Assembly: GCA_016839655.1 (NCBI GenBank)
Contig: JAEOTW010000097.1
Location: 1 to 64,000 of the forward strand
DNA: 64,000 bases
Direction of reading: 5' to 3'
Source of the DNA: Promethearchaeota archaeon
GTDB lineage: Archaea; Asgardarchaeota; Lokiarchaeia; Sigynarchaeales; SOKP01
Position numbers and translations under genes: made by a program
The notes under the pieces: generated by a model
The model's input: the letters and a program-made list of their open reading frames with translations, nothing else
The model's database searches: none
Told to the model about the DNA's origin: nothing
In this document: positions 37,572-45,879 of the stretch, piece after piece
Position numbering within the stretch: the first letter of the stretch is position 1
How the letters are laid out: every line of letters begins with the position of its first letter

Positions 37572-37671
37572 ATTCGCTAGTTTTTCGAACCGTGGTCCAG
37601 GGGTATCTCCAAGATCTTAGTTATAAAGACTTATCAGGGCCCCCGATGCTTGACCTCTACACCACTGGGCT
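37541..37671 (-). tRNA. tRNA-Gln (CTG) with two predicted introns
   Basis: The acceptor arms AGCCCAG and CTGGGCT pair perfectly at the two ends, with discriminator A. The D-arm TGGTGTAGAGGTCAAGCAT closely resembles archaeal tRNA-Gln. The anticodon stem (GGGGG with CCCCT) and T-stem (CACGG with CCGTG) form only if two inserts are removed: 29 nt after the anticodon (about 37605-37633) and 29 nt inside the T-loop (about 37555-37583). Splicing both leaves 73 nt and a canonical TTCGAAT T-loop. The anticodon CTG lies at 37635-37637, with C instead of U at position 33. Exact splice points are uncertain; helices across each insert are compatible with bulge-helix-bulge processing. Confidence 0.75.
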
Positions 37672-37855
37672 TTTTCAGAGAATTTCTGAATCTTGTTAAT
37701 TTGATATTAATAATCTGAAAACTCTAAAAAACCTTTCTTAATTGATATATGTTGAATGATTATTGAAAAAATCCTTCCAAAATATAAATTAATATTTTAA
37801 AAAATTTCTTTTTTAAATAAGATAGATTTTTATTTACTGACCTCTATATATATAC

Positions 37856-37997
37856 TGGATTACACCAACTTGATCTGGAGGACACAAAAAGATATCAGTT
37901 TAAAAAACTAGTTTTTAAACCCCGTGTGACTGAAAAAAAAACCCCGTAAATATAAACTGAGAATACCTTTTTACATAAATCCTCCTAGTGTAATCCA
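37856..37997. ncRNA. Candidate structured RNA closed by a 10-bp helix
   Basis: In this gene-free stretch (37672-38075) TGGATTACAC (37856-37865) pairs with GTGTAATCCA (37988-37997). Just inside, GGAGGA (37877-37882) pairs with TCCTCC (37980-37985). An inner 9-bp hairpin (37898-37906 with 37912-37920, loop ACTAG) and two ACCCCGT repeats lie between. Nested long-range pairing in AT-rich DNA suggests a folded RNA. Strand is unclear. On the minus strand a TATA-like element near 38025-38040 would place a start close to 38003; on the plus strand CCCTTTTT follows the closing helix. No known RNA family is recognised. Confidence 0.45.
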
Positions 37998-38075
37998 CCC
38001 TTTTTAATTAAATAACACTATGATATTGATATAATATCTTAGTTCTATTCAAAGCAAATCAAGTAATGTAATGTG

Positions 38076-39278
38076 TTAATTAGTTTTACGGAATTTCCCA
38101 TAAGTTTCATTAAAATACTTATCGGACATTCCCGCGATATAATCACGGGCTATAAGAGTTAATTTATTATCTTTTTTGAGTGGTTTAAAATAAGTATTAT
38201 AATTTTTATCATCAATATATTCAATATGATCTCGAAAAATAGGTGCATTATAGTCCTCTTCTTCTAGATTTTTTAAAGATCTTACAAAAATAAGTAAAAA
38301 TCTCTCTTTTAAACTATCTAGAAAAGTTTTTTCAGTTGAAATTGGCTTAAACAAATCTCTTCTGATATAGATATTTTCATAATTAAAAGATTTCAATTCT
38401 TTTAAAGCTTCGAAAATTTTATCTGAATATCCTATGACGTCATTATCTAAACTGAAACTAAGTAGATCAGTTATCAAAGTATCTATAATTTTCGTATTTG
38501 TATCACCAAGAATCTTTGTACAATATTTAGGAATTTCTTCTCGGTTTATTAGCTTTAACAAAATTGCGTCTTCAATATCTCTTCCTATATAACTAATAGT
38601 ATCACTAAATCGAGTAACAATTCCTTCATAAGTCATTGGAATTCTTTTAATTTTATTTTCATTAAAACAGTCTTCATATTCTTTAAAATGATCTTCCCAT
38701 GATTTTCCATTTCTTTTAAGAGGTTTTAGTTGTTGTTCATTGACTTCTCCATCATGGCATAATATTCCATCTAGGACTTGTAAAGATAAATTAAGCCCAT
38801 TGGCAGGTTGTTCTGGATTTCTTTTTTCAAGATAAGAAAGCCATCGAATTCCTTGAGCATTATGGCTGAAAGTACCCATATTATTTTCTTGACTGATTTC
38901 ATTGAGAATATCTTCACCTAAATGACCAAAAGGTGCATGACCAACATCATGACCCAATGCAATTGCTTCTATTAAATCTGTATTTAATCTTAACACTCTT
39001 CCTATTTGACGAGCAATTCTGGAAACTATGTGGACGTGTAGTGAGCGATGTGTAATATTTGCATTATTAATATCGAAAAATACTTGAGATTTATCAATGT
39101 AACGGGCATACGCTTTGGAATGGACAACCCTATCAACATCTCTGAAGAAGGGAGGCCTAATTTCTTGGCTCTCTTCATTATGATATCTGATGGCTTCAGA
39201 ATCTAATATACCGTGAATACCTACATTCACATCTCTTTTCATTCGAGTTTGCAACAGATCAATTATACGTTTATCCAT
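38076..39278 (-). CDS. dgt: dGTPase-like HD-domain triphosphohydrolase
   Basis: This would hydrolyse dNTPs (typically dGTP) to nucleoside and triphosphate. The HD-domain pattern is clear: ITHRSLHVHIVSRIARQIGR with His 77, the HD pair at 110-111 in ALGHDVGHAPFGHLGE, FSHNAQGIRWLSYLEKR, and a later DGILCHDGEV. Length is 400 aa, in the range of non-Gram-negative dGTPases. The C-terminal 150 residues are helical. It is a single gene with its own upstream region, and its 3' end faces the candidate structured RNA. Confidence 0.88.
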   Translation of the reverse strand: MDKRIIDLLQTRMKRDVNVGIHGILDSEAIRYHNEESQEIRPPFFRDVDRVVHSKAYARYIDKSQVFFDINNANITHRSLHVHIVSRIARQIGRVLRLNTDLIEAIALGHDVGHAPFGHLGEDILNEISQENNMGTFSHNAQGIRWLSYLEKRNPEQPANGLNLSLQVLDGILCHDGEVNEQQLKPLKRNGKSWEDHFKEYEDCFNENKIKRIPMTYEGIVTRFSDTISYIGRDIEDAILLKLINREEIPKYCTKILGDTNTKIIDTLITDLLSFSLDNDVIGYSDKIFEALKELKSFNYENIYIRRDLFKPISTEKTFLDSLKERFLLIFVRSLKNLEEEDYNAPIFRDHIEYIDDKNYNTYFKPLKKDNKLTLIARDYIAGMSDKYFNETYGKFRKTN

Positions 39279-39408
39279 ATTGTTAAGAAATCAATTTCTT
39301 AGAATCTATTGATATAAGATTAGAAAGACTATTATAAAGGTTTTTCTAACGTTTTACAAAACTACTAAGATTTTTTACTTCAATTACTTACAATAAACAA
39401 AATTATAA

Positions 39409-40362
39409 TTAACCAATCTTAACATCTATAGCTTTGTATGGACAAACCTCCTTGCAACGCATACAAAGATTACATTCACCTTTTCCAGTGAAGAATTCAA
39501 ATGGTTCATCCAAAATTCTTATTTGTTTAGGACAAACTCTTTCACAATCACCACATTCAGCTCTTCCTACGCATTTAACTGGACTCCTTGATAATTTCAA
39601 AAATGAGTATTCGCTAATAACAGAAGATACAGCCGCAAATGGGCAAAAATATCTACAATACAACCTTGGATACCAAACTGATAAAACTAAAAGAGCGATA
39701 TAAAAAATTGAAATAATGAATACTAGAGGATTTTCAAGAATGGGCATAATACTTCTTTGCTCGATAACCTGTATAATCAAATTGGGAAAAAACACAAAGA
39801 TAAATTCAGATAAAGAAAAATAGGATAATGGTTTATCTCCAAAATCTCCCAGATTTGTTCTATAATCTATATAAAATGACCAATTCAGAGTTGCTGCTAT
39901 TGCTAAAGGAACTACAAGTAAAATCACAAAAACCACAATAATATACTTAATTTTTAATAAAGATTTATGGTTTAAGATTCCTCCAGTAGTCTTTATTGTC
40001 CTTTTTTTTGTAGGGATTGCAGCACATGCATCTTGGATTGTTCCAATTGGACAGATCCATCCACAGAAAAATCTACTAGTGAATAATATAATTAAAATAA
40101 ACACTCCTATTAAAAAAATAGGTATTATACCGACTGTAAAGAAATAAAATATCATTTCGATAATTCCAGAGCCATTTGAAAGAGGATTTCTCGGAGAATT
40201 TAAAACAGGAAATACTGTTAAAATCCCCTCTAAACCAATTAGATTAATTGAGAAAATAAGTTCTAGAAGTACATAATTAATGATTAAGAAAGCAATAATC
40301 TGAATGATTCGTCTAAATATTGTTATCAAATGATTTCTTAATTTGAAGTCTTTAATGTTCAA
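39409..40362 (-). CDS. NapH/CcoG-like membrane iron-sulfur protein
   Basis: This 317-aa protein has about five membrane helices. Two cytoplasmic-type cysteine motifs follow helices: FFCGWICPIGTIQDAC and YCRYFCPFAAVSSV. The C-terminus has two 4Fe-4S ferredoxin motifs: C-x5-C-x2-C-x3-CP (VGRAECGDCERVCPKQI) and C-x2-C-x2-C-x3-CP (CNLCMRCKEVCPYKAID). This matches NapH/MauN-type electron carriers, which pass electrons between the quinol pool or membrane complexes and soluble acceptors. No obvious redox partner is adjacent, so the pathway is unknown. Confidence 0.85.
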   Translation of the reverse strand: MNIKDFKLRNHLITIFRRIIQIIAFLIINYVLLELIFSINLIGLEGILTVFPVLNSPRNPLSNGSGIIEMIFYFFTVGIIPIFLIGVFILIILFTSRFFCGWICPIGTIQDACAAIPTKKRTIKTTGGILNHKSLLKIKYIIVVFVILLVVPLAIAATLNWSFYIDYRTNLGDFGDKPLSYFSLSEFIFVFFPNLIIQVIEQRSIMPILENPLVFIISIFYIALLVLSVWYPRLYCRYFCPFAAVSSVISEYSFLKLSRSPVKCVGRAECGDCERVCPKQIRILDEPFEFFTGKGECNLCMRCKEVCPYKAIDVKIG

Positions 40363-40570
40363 AAATTACCACTAACTCAATAAAAGTATAAAAAGATTAA
40401 TTAATAATGTTTAAAAAAATTATTTTTTCCTCTTATTAAAGCTAAATGAAAAAAAAAACAATATTGCTGAAATGATATTAAATATTTCAAATTAAAAATT
40501 ACTCAAAATATTGATTTCTAAGATATTATATTAAATAATGCATAATTGATAAAAATATAGATTAGAAGTA

Positions 40571-42481
40571 TCATTTAAGTAAAACAGTTTCAAGATTTTT
40601 AGGGGCTGCAGTACTTTTCCGTAGTTTTTTATGTATCATTGTTGATAAACTAATCGCTTTAGACTCTTCACCGTGACATACAAGTACTTTTTTAGGTCTT
40701 GGTTGAATTCTTCTTAGGAATTGAGAAATTTGACTACGTGACGAATGACCACTAAAACCTTCAAGTGTAAAAGTTTTCATATTAAGTTTAACCAGCTGTG
40801 TGCGTCCTTTTGGATCTATATAAGTGAATTCTTTAAAACCACGTTGGATTCTATTACCCAAAGTTCCTGAAACTTGGTATGAAACAAAAATTAATGAGTT
40901 TTTGGGATCATTGGCTAATTCCTTGAGATATTGTACTGAAGGACCTCCTATAAGCATCCCACTTGTGGCTAAGATAATACAGGGTCCACCCTTTATTATA
41001 TCAAGTCTTTCTTCTTGTGCAGACACAGTTTCGAAATAATCACTTAGAAAAGGATTTTTACCTTGATGTAATATTTTTTCTCTTAGATCACTACTAAGAA
41101 AATCTGGATTTGCAGTATGTATTGCTGTTGCTTCACTAATGAGTCCATCAATAAATATAGGTACTTTATCAATAAATCCTTTCGAGATATATTCTTCTAA
41201 TACAATTAGTAATTCCTGTGCTCGCCCTACTGCCAATACGGGAACCAAAACTTTACCACCCCGCTTAAGTGTTGAATTCAATATTTGTTTAAGTTCTCTT
41301 TCAGATTCTTGTCTACTAGGAATGCGATCTTGAGGACCCCCATAAGTAGATTCAATTAAGAGACTTTCTACCCTTGGAAACTTAACAGCTGCTTTTTCTA
41401 ATAATCGAGTTTTTTGATATTTAAAATCTCCTGTATAAACAAAATTATAGTCTCCTTTTCCAAAATGTAAGTGTATCATTGATGAACCCAAAATATGACC
41501 AGAATTATGAAGTGTTAATTTAATATCTGGAGCAATATCTGTTACCTTTCCCCAAGAAAGAGGAATTGTGTGAAGTACCGTTGATTTTACATCCCTCTTT
41601 GAATATGGTGAGTGTGATCCCTCTTTTTCACAAATCTGAATAAAATCAAGTTGCAGCATTGTGGATAGATTGCGGGTGGGTAAAGTACTATACACTGGAC
41701 CTCTATATCCATATTTGTACAAAAATGGAACAAGACCACAGTGATCTAAATGAGCATGTGATATAATAACAGCATCAAGATCTCTTAATGAGAATTCAGG
41801 TATTTCAAAGAATGGAAATTTCTCATTAGGGTTTCCAACATTTAAGCCACAATCCAATAGTACATTACTATCTCTTGTTTGCATTAATATACAAGATCTT
41901 CCAACTTCTCTGAAACCCCCTAAGGCACTTAACCTTATATTTAAGTTTTTAAATATTATGGGTCTATGGATTCTTTTACCTATTTCTAACAAGATATCTT
42001 TTTGTGTTTGTCGTTCCTTTGAAAGCATCGATCTAATTAATTGAATTGTTCTTGAATTTAATGGAGGTGTTCGAATGGTTCTAGGTTGCCAAAAGGTATT
42101 TGTTCTTATATCTTTTAAGTTAACTCCTTTTTTTCCAATCACTAATCCCGGTTTTCCTGATTCAATTATTACTTCTCCTTTTGTATGATCAAATTCAATA
42201 CTAGTAATCTCAGCATCATCATTAACTAAATTTCTTATATAGCTTTCAGTCTCAGCTGGATCTTTACGTTTATCTACATTCCATCTAAAAACAACTCGTT
42301 TTCGCATAGTTTTTGCTAAGTCCTTTAAGATTGTTGAGCTTTCGGTAGCCTCTACATCTGAATTTTCAGAATATACAGCGATTTCAGGGCCTTCAAACTC
42401 AATTTTCTTAACAGTAATTTCTGGTGGAAGATTATCGACTATTTGATCCTTAATTCGTCTTAATTCACTTTCATAACTCAT
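40571..42481 (-). CDS. KH-domain CPSF-type ribonuclease aCPSF1 (FttA)
   Basis: This archaeal beta-CASP metallo-beta-lactamase RNase has two N-terminal KH domains. In archaea it is the general transcription terminator acting at U-rich sites. Seen: KH region with GLVIGKKGVNLKDI, then LSALGGFREVGRSCILMQT, metal motif HAHLDHCG, later HNSGHILGSSMIHLHFG, YTGDFKYQKT, ESTYGG, and beta-CASP blocks GGKVLVPVLAVGRAQELLIVL, ILATSGMLIGGPS and FSGHSSRSQISQFL. Length of 636 aa is normal for the family. Single-gene unit. Confidence 0.95.
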   Translation of the reverse strand: MSYESELRRIKDQIVDNLPPEITVKKIEFEGPEIAVYSENSDVEATESSTILKDLAKTMRKRVVFRWNVDKRKDPAETESYIRNLVNDDAEITSIEFDHTKGEVIIESGKPGLVIGKKGVNLKDIRTNTFWQPRTIRTPPLNSRTIQLIRSMLSKERQTQKDILLEIGKRIHRPIIFKNLNIRLSALGGFREVGRSCILMQTRDSNVLLDCGLNVGNPNEKFPFFEIPEFSLRDLDAVIISHAHLDHCGLVPFLYKYGYRGPVYSTLPTRNLSTMLQLDFIQICEKEGSHSPYSKRDVKSTVLHTIPLSWGKVTDIAPDIKLTLHNSGHILGSSMIHLHFGKGDYNFVYTGDFKYQKTRLLEKAAVKFPRVESLLIESTYGGPQDRIPSRQESERELKQILNSTLKRGGKVLVPVLAVGRAQELLIVLEEYISKGFIDKVPIFIDGLISEATAIHTANPDFLSSDLREKILHQGKNPFLSDYFETVSAQEERLDIIKGGPCIILATSGMLIGGPSVQYLKELANDPKNSLIFVSYQVSGTLGNRIQRGFKEFTYIDPKGRTQLVKLNMKTFTLEGFSGHSSRSQISQFLRRIQPRPKKVLVCHGEESKAISLSTMIHKKLRKSTAAPKNLETVLLK

Positions 42482-42840
42482 AAATCTTCATTGTATTAGT
42501 TAATTACTTCTTATATATGCAATTTTAATAGTTTGGCAAATTCTTAAAACTAAGAACATCTGAAATTTCTTTTATTTATAGATACAATTGGTTAATTTGT
42601 AATTGCTTATTTTTAATAAATAGTATTACATTCTCTTACATTATAACTTATTTTCGGAAGAGAATAATTTTGAGAATGAAATATTACTAAATTTCTATGA
42701 TAAATATAAATTAATCAAAAATAAAAACATTATCATTATGAAAGAACAAACATTTTTTAAAAACTTAGTAAGAATATCTTCTTCTTGATAATATTTCATT
42801 AATAAGATATTTTTTTTGATAAAACATTCTAGTATATAAT
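42482..42840. other. Intergenic region between aCPSF1 and purN
   Basis: This 359-bp AT-rich spacer separates two divergent genes. It must hold both promoters. I see no convincing open frame, RNA fold or repeat in it. Confidence 0.6.
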
Positions 42841-43476
42841 ATGGGAAAACTAAAAATAGGAGCAATTGCCTCTGGCTCTGGTTCAAATTTTGAGGCTGTA
42901 GTTAATGCATGTGAAAAGGGAATCTTGAAAGATAAAGCGACAATAGAAGTCTTAATTTGTAATAAATCGGGAGCTTATTGTATAGAACGAGCTAAGAATC
43001 ATAATATTCCTTATGTATTAATTGAATCAGACAAATTTCTCAACATTCCGAGAGAGGAATTTGATAAACAACTTATTGAAGTACTAAAGGATTATGAGTG
43101 TGAACTTATTATATTGGTAGGTTATATGAGATTAGTTAGCCCAGCTTTTATTCAGGCATTTAACGGAAATGTTATGAATATTCATCCCGCACTTTTACCT
43201 TCATTTAAAGGCATGCACGCACACAAGGATGCACTCGAATATGGTGTCAAAGTTTCGGGAGCAACTGTTCATTTTGTCGATTTTAATGCAGATCATGGTC
43301 CAATCATTATTCAGAAATGTGTACAAGTATACGATACTGATACCGAAGTTACATTAGGTCCAAGGGTATTAGAATGGGAGCATAAGATATTTCCGAAAGC
43401 TATTGAATTGTTTTGTGATAAAAGATTACATATTGATGGAAGAATAGTTCGTATTGATGGTGAAGTTAAATTATAA
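42841..43476 (+). CDS. purN: Phosphoribosylglycinamide formyltransferase
   Basis: This is the third step of purine synthesis, transferring formyl from 10-formyl-THF to GAR. The 211-aa protein shows the phosphate-binding ASGSGSNFEAVV, the folate-site GYMRLVSPAFIQAF, and the catalytic Asn-His in NIHPALLPSFKG. The catalytic Asp is in HFVDFNADHGPIIIQKCV. A stretch of about 15 extra residues at the C-terminus is normal. An ATG start and a structured-looking RNA 20 bp after its stop are notable. No other purine gene is in the window. Confidence 0.93.
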   Translation: MGKLKIGAIASGSGSNFEAVVNACEKGILKDKATIEVLICNKSGAYCIERAKNHNIPYVLIESDKFLNIPREEFDKQLIEVLKDYECELIILVGYMRLVSPAFIQAFNGNVMNIHPALLPSFKGMHAHKDALEYGVKVSGATVHFVDFNADHGPIIIQKCVQVYDTDTEVTLGPRVLEWEHKIFPKAIELFCDKRLHIDGRIVRIDGEVKL

Positions 43477-43495
43477 ATTTAACTTAATAATCTTA

Positions 43496-43590
43496 GGGAA
43501 ATGATTTTATTGAAAGCTCTGACCCAACTGAAATCAACACAGGATTGTTGATTAATGAAGAAGATCTTGAGTCTTGAAAAATCATTTCCC
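43496..43590. ncRNA. Candidate structured RNA between purN and the EF-2 paralogue
   Basis: GGGAAATGATTTT (43496-43508) and AAAATCATTTCCC (43578-43590) are exact inverted repeats of 13 bp. They enclose a second exact hairpin of 8 bp (AATCAACA 43532-43539 with TGTTGATT 43546-43553, loop CAGGAT). The junction between them is relatively G/C-containing for this genome. A stable stem of this form could be a small RNA, a 5' element of the EF-2-like gene 90 bp downstream, or a bidirectional terminator-like structure. No T-run follows directly on the plus strand. Strand unassigned. Confidence 0.5.
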
Positions 43591-43679
43591 GCTTATTTTC
43601 CTTCTATAGAAATACTAAGATTTTAATCAAAGTATTTATAATCCTAAATAATTTAATAGAAAAAATGTTTCATTGGATC

Positions 43680-45869
43680 ATGCCTCGCCGAAAAGAAATT
43701 ACAGAAATTTTAAATTTAATGGAAAAGACAAAAAATATTATTAATTTTGGACTTGTAGGGCACATTGACCACGGAAAAACCACTCTTTCTGATTCTTTAC
43801 TAAGTGAAGCAGGGTTTTTATCACCAGAATTGGCAGGTGAAGCGCGTGCTTTAGATTTTCTCGAAGAAGAACAAAGACGAGGTATTACAATGAAATCAGC
43901 AAATATATCTTTGTATTATGAAAAATCTCTTGAGGGTCATGAACCTTTTCTTATTAACTTAGTAGATACACCGGGTCATTTGGATTTTAGTGGAAAAGTA
44001 ACCCGTGCATTAAGATTAGTAGATGGAGTTGTAGTGGTTGTTGACGCAGTTGAAGAAGTAATTACACAATCTGAAACTGTTATTAAACAAGCTTTACAAG
44101 AGGGTGTTAAACCAGTATTGTTTATAAATAAAGTGGATCGCCTAATAAGAGAATTGAAGCTTTCTGATGAAAAAATAAAAGAGAAGTATATACGAATAAT
44201 TAAATCATTCAATACTCTAGTAGAAAGATATGCTGATCATCCTTTTAATAAAAGGTGGAAAGTCTCTCCTTTAGCAGGAAATGTCGCGTTTGGTTCAGCT
44301 CTTCATAAATGGGGTTTTACATTAAATATATTAGAAAAAAATGAGTTAAAATTTAAAGATATTAGAGAAAGATATAATAAAGATACTTATACAAAAGAAA
44401 CTTACGCGGATTTAGCTTATTATTTTCCAATTCATAAAGCTATATTAGAAATGGTTGTAGATCATTTACCAAATCCTATAGAAGCTCAAAAATATAGAAT
44501 TAAAAAAATTTGGGATGGAGATGTTAATTCTGAATTAGGAAAATTTATGGTTAATTGTGATCCAGATGGCCCTTTAATAGTTTGTTTAAGTAAAGTTCAA
44601 GCTGATAAACATGGATTAGTCTCAACAGGAAGGATCTTTTCTGGAAGATGTACGAATAAAAAGGAAATTTATCTTTTAAATGAAAGTAATTACGAGAAAA
44701 TCCAACGAATTGCCATTTTCATGGGACAAAGAAGAGAACAAGTAGAAAATATACCTGCTGGTAATATTGTAGCAATTGAGGGGATCAAAATGATAAAAAG
44801 TGGTGAGACTATAATAGATAGCAATAAAATTGATGAAATGGTACCATTTGAAAGCGTGAAATATGTCACCTCTCCTGTCATGACAGTTTCCATCGAACCT
44901 GAATATCTAAGAGATCTTGATAAAATGAAAAAATTGATAGAGAATCTTTTAATTGAAGATCCAAACTTAAAATTTGATATTAATGAAGAAAATGGTGAAT
45001 TTCTCTTATCAGGTGCGGGACCTCTACATTTAGAAGTGAGTGCATATGAAATCGGAAAAAGAGGAGTAAATGTCACTATTTCTGAACCTAGAGCTGTTTT
45101 TAAAGAGTCATGTAGAACTACTTCCCCTTTAATTTCAGTGTCCTCCCCCAATGGTCAAGGTTTTCTTAAACTGAGAATTGGACGCTTAGATAGTGAAACT
45201 GTAAGGTTTTTTAGAAATATAGACTATAAAACAATAAAGCCCTTTGCAAAATTAAAAGAGATTTTAAGTGAAAAGACTTCTCTCAGTGAGGAAGAGATCG
45301 AAAATTTCTGGCTTAGTGATTATGATCAGAATGTATTGGTATATAGAGGAGAAAATGAATTAAATGAATTCTATAAAAAGTCAATCTTTGAGATTATTGA
45401 AAAAATCAGTATAAGCGGTCCACTTTGTGGGGAAAAATTAACTGAACTTAAAATTATAATTGAGGATTTAAATGTTCAAAATATATCAGATGAAAATATT
45501 TTTACTGAATTATCAACCATGTTTTATGATGCAATCCTGAAAGGCCTAAATGAAGCAGAATTAATTCTTTTAGAGCCAATATATCACACCATTATCCAAC
45601 TTCCTCCCGATTACATAAAAAGCACCATAACACTACTATCAAAATATTCTACTAAGATTAAAACTATAGATCAGAACAAAGAATATCAAGCAGTTATGGA
45701 AATTTTGATTCCTGTCAGACATTCAATAAAGTTTGCTGAAGAGATTAGATCATCTAGTTCAGGGAGAGCTTTTTGGCAAAATGAATTTTATGCGTTTATG
45801 GAGGTTCCCCAACACGAATCTCATAGATTAATTCAAGAAATTAAGTTTTTTAAAGGAATTTCTTGGTAA
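43680..45869 (+). CDS. EF-2 paralogue (aEF-2p) lacking the diphthamide loop
   Basis: This 729-aa translational GTPase has G1 GHIDHGKTT, switch I RGITMKSANISLYYE, G3 DTPGHLDFSG and G4 NKVDR, plus EF-2 domains II, III and V. In domain IV the region where EF-2 has the HRGGGQ diphthamide loop reads IFTELSTMFYDAILKG and joins LLEPIYHTII. The modified His and the Gly-rich tip are gone. The C-terminal block SSSSGRAFWQNEFYAFMEVP corresponds to the usual SATSGQAFPQ region. The ATG at 43680 gives the family start MPRRKEITEIL; an ATG at 43665 is an alternative. Such paralogues are known from Asgard and Korarchaeota lineages. Its cellular role is not established. Confidence 0.85.
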   Translation: MPRRKEITEILNLMEKTKNIINFGLVGHIDHGKTTLSDSLLSEAGFLSPELAGEARALDFLEEEQRRGITMKSANISLYYEKSLEGHEPFLINLVDTPGHLDFSGKVTRALRLVDGVVVVVDAVEEVITQSETVIKQALQEGVKPVLFINKVDRLIRELKLSDEKIKEKYIRIIKSFNTLVERYADHPFNKRWKVSPLAGNVAFGSALHKWGFTLNILEKNELKFKDIRERYNKDTYTKETYADLAYYFPIHKAILEMVVDHLPNPIEAQKYRIKKIWDGDVNSELGKFMVNCDPDGPLIVCLSKVQADKHGLVSTGRIFSGRCTNKKEIYLLNESNYEKIQRIAIFMGQRREQVENIPAGNIVAIEGIKMIKSGETIIDSNKIDEMVPFESVKYVTSPVMTVSIEPEYLRDLDKMKKLIENLLIEDPNLKFDINEENGEFLLSGAGPLHLEVSAYEIGKRGVNVTISEPRAVFKESCRTTSPLISVSSPNGQGFLKLRIGRLDSETVRFFRNIDYKTIKPFAKLKEILSEKTSLSEEEIENFWLSDYDQNVLVYRGENELNEFYKKSIFEIIEKISISGPLCGEKLTELKIIIEDLNVQNISDENIFTELSTMFYDAILKGLNEAELILLEPIYHTIIQLPPDYIKSTITLLSKYSTKIKTIDQNKEYQAVMEILIPVRHSIKFAEEIRSSSSGRAFWQNEFYAFMEVPQHESHRLIQEIKFFKGISW

Positions 45870-45879
45870 ATATGGTAAT

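Noticed and set aside
42695..42886. Minus-strand 63-codon frame encoding a hydrophobic peptide upstream of purN
   Set aside because: It overlaps the purN start, is made of low-complexity AT-rich codons and has no ribosome binding site or neighbour support.
43496..43590. Box C/D guide RNA in the purN/EF-2p spacer
   Set aside because: CTGA-like boxes exist but the C and D boxes are not in the required order and spacing; the long stem is a better description.
44690..45151. Minus-strand 153-codon frame
   Set aside because: Antisense to the EF-2 paralogue, with no domain pattern of its own.
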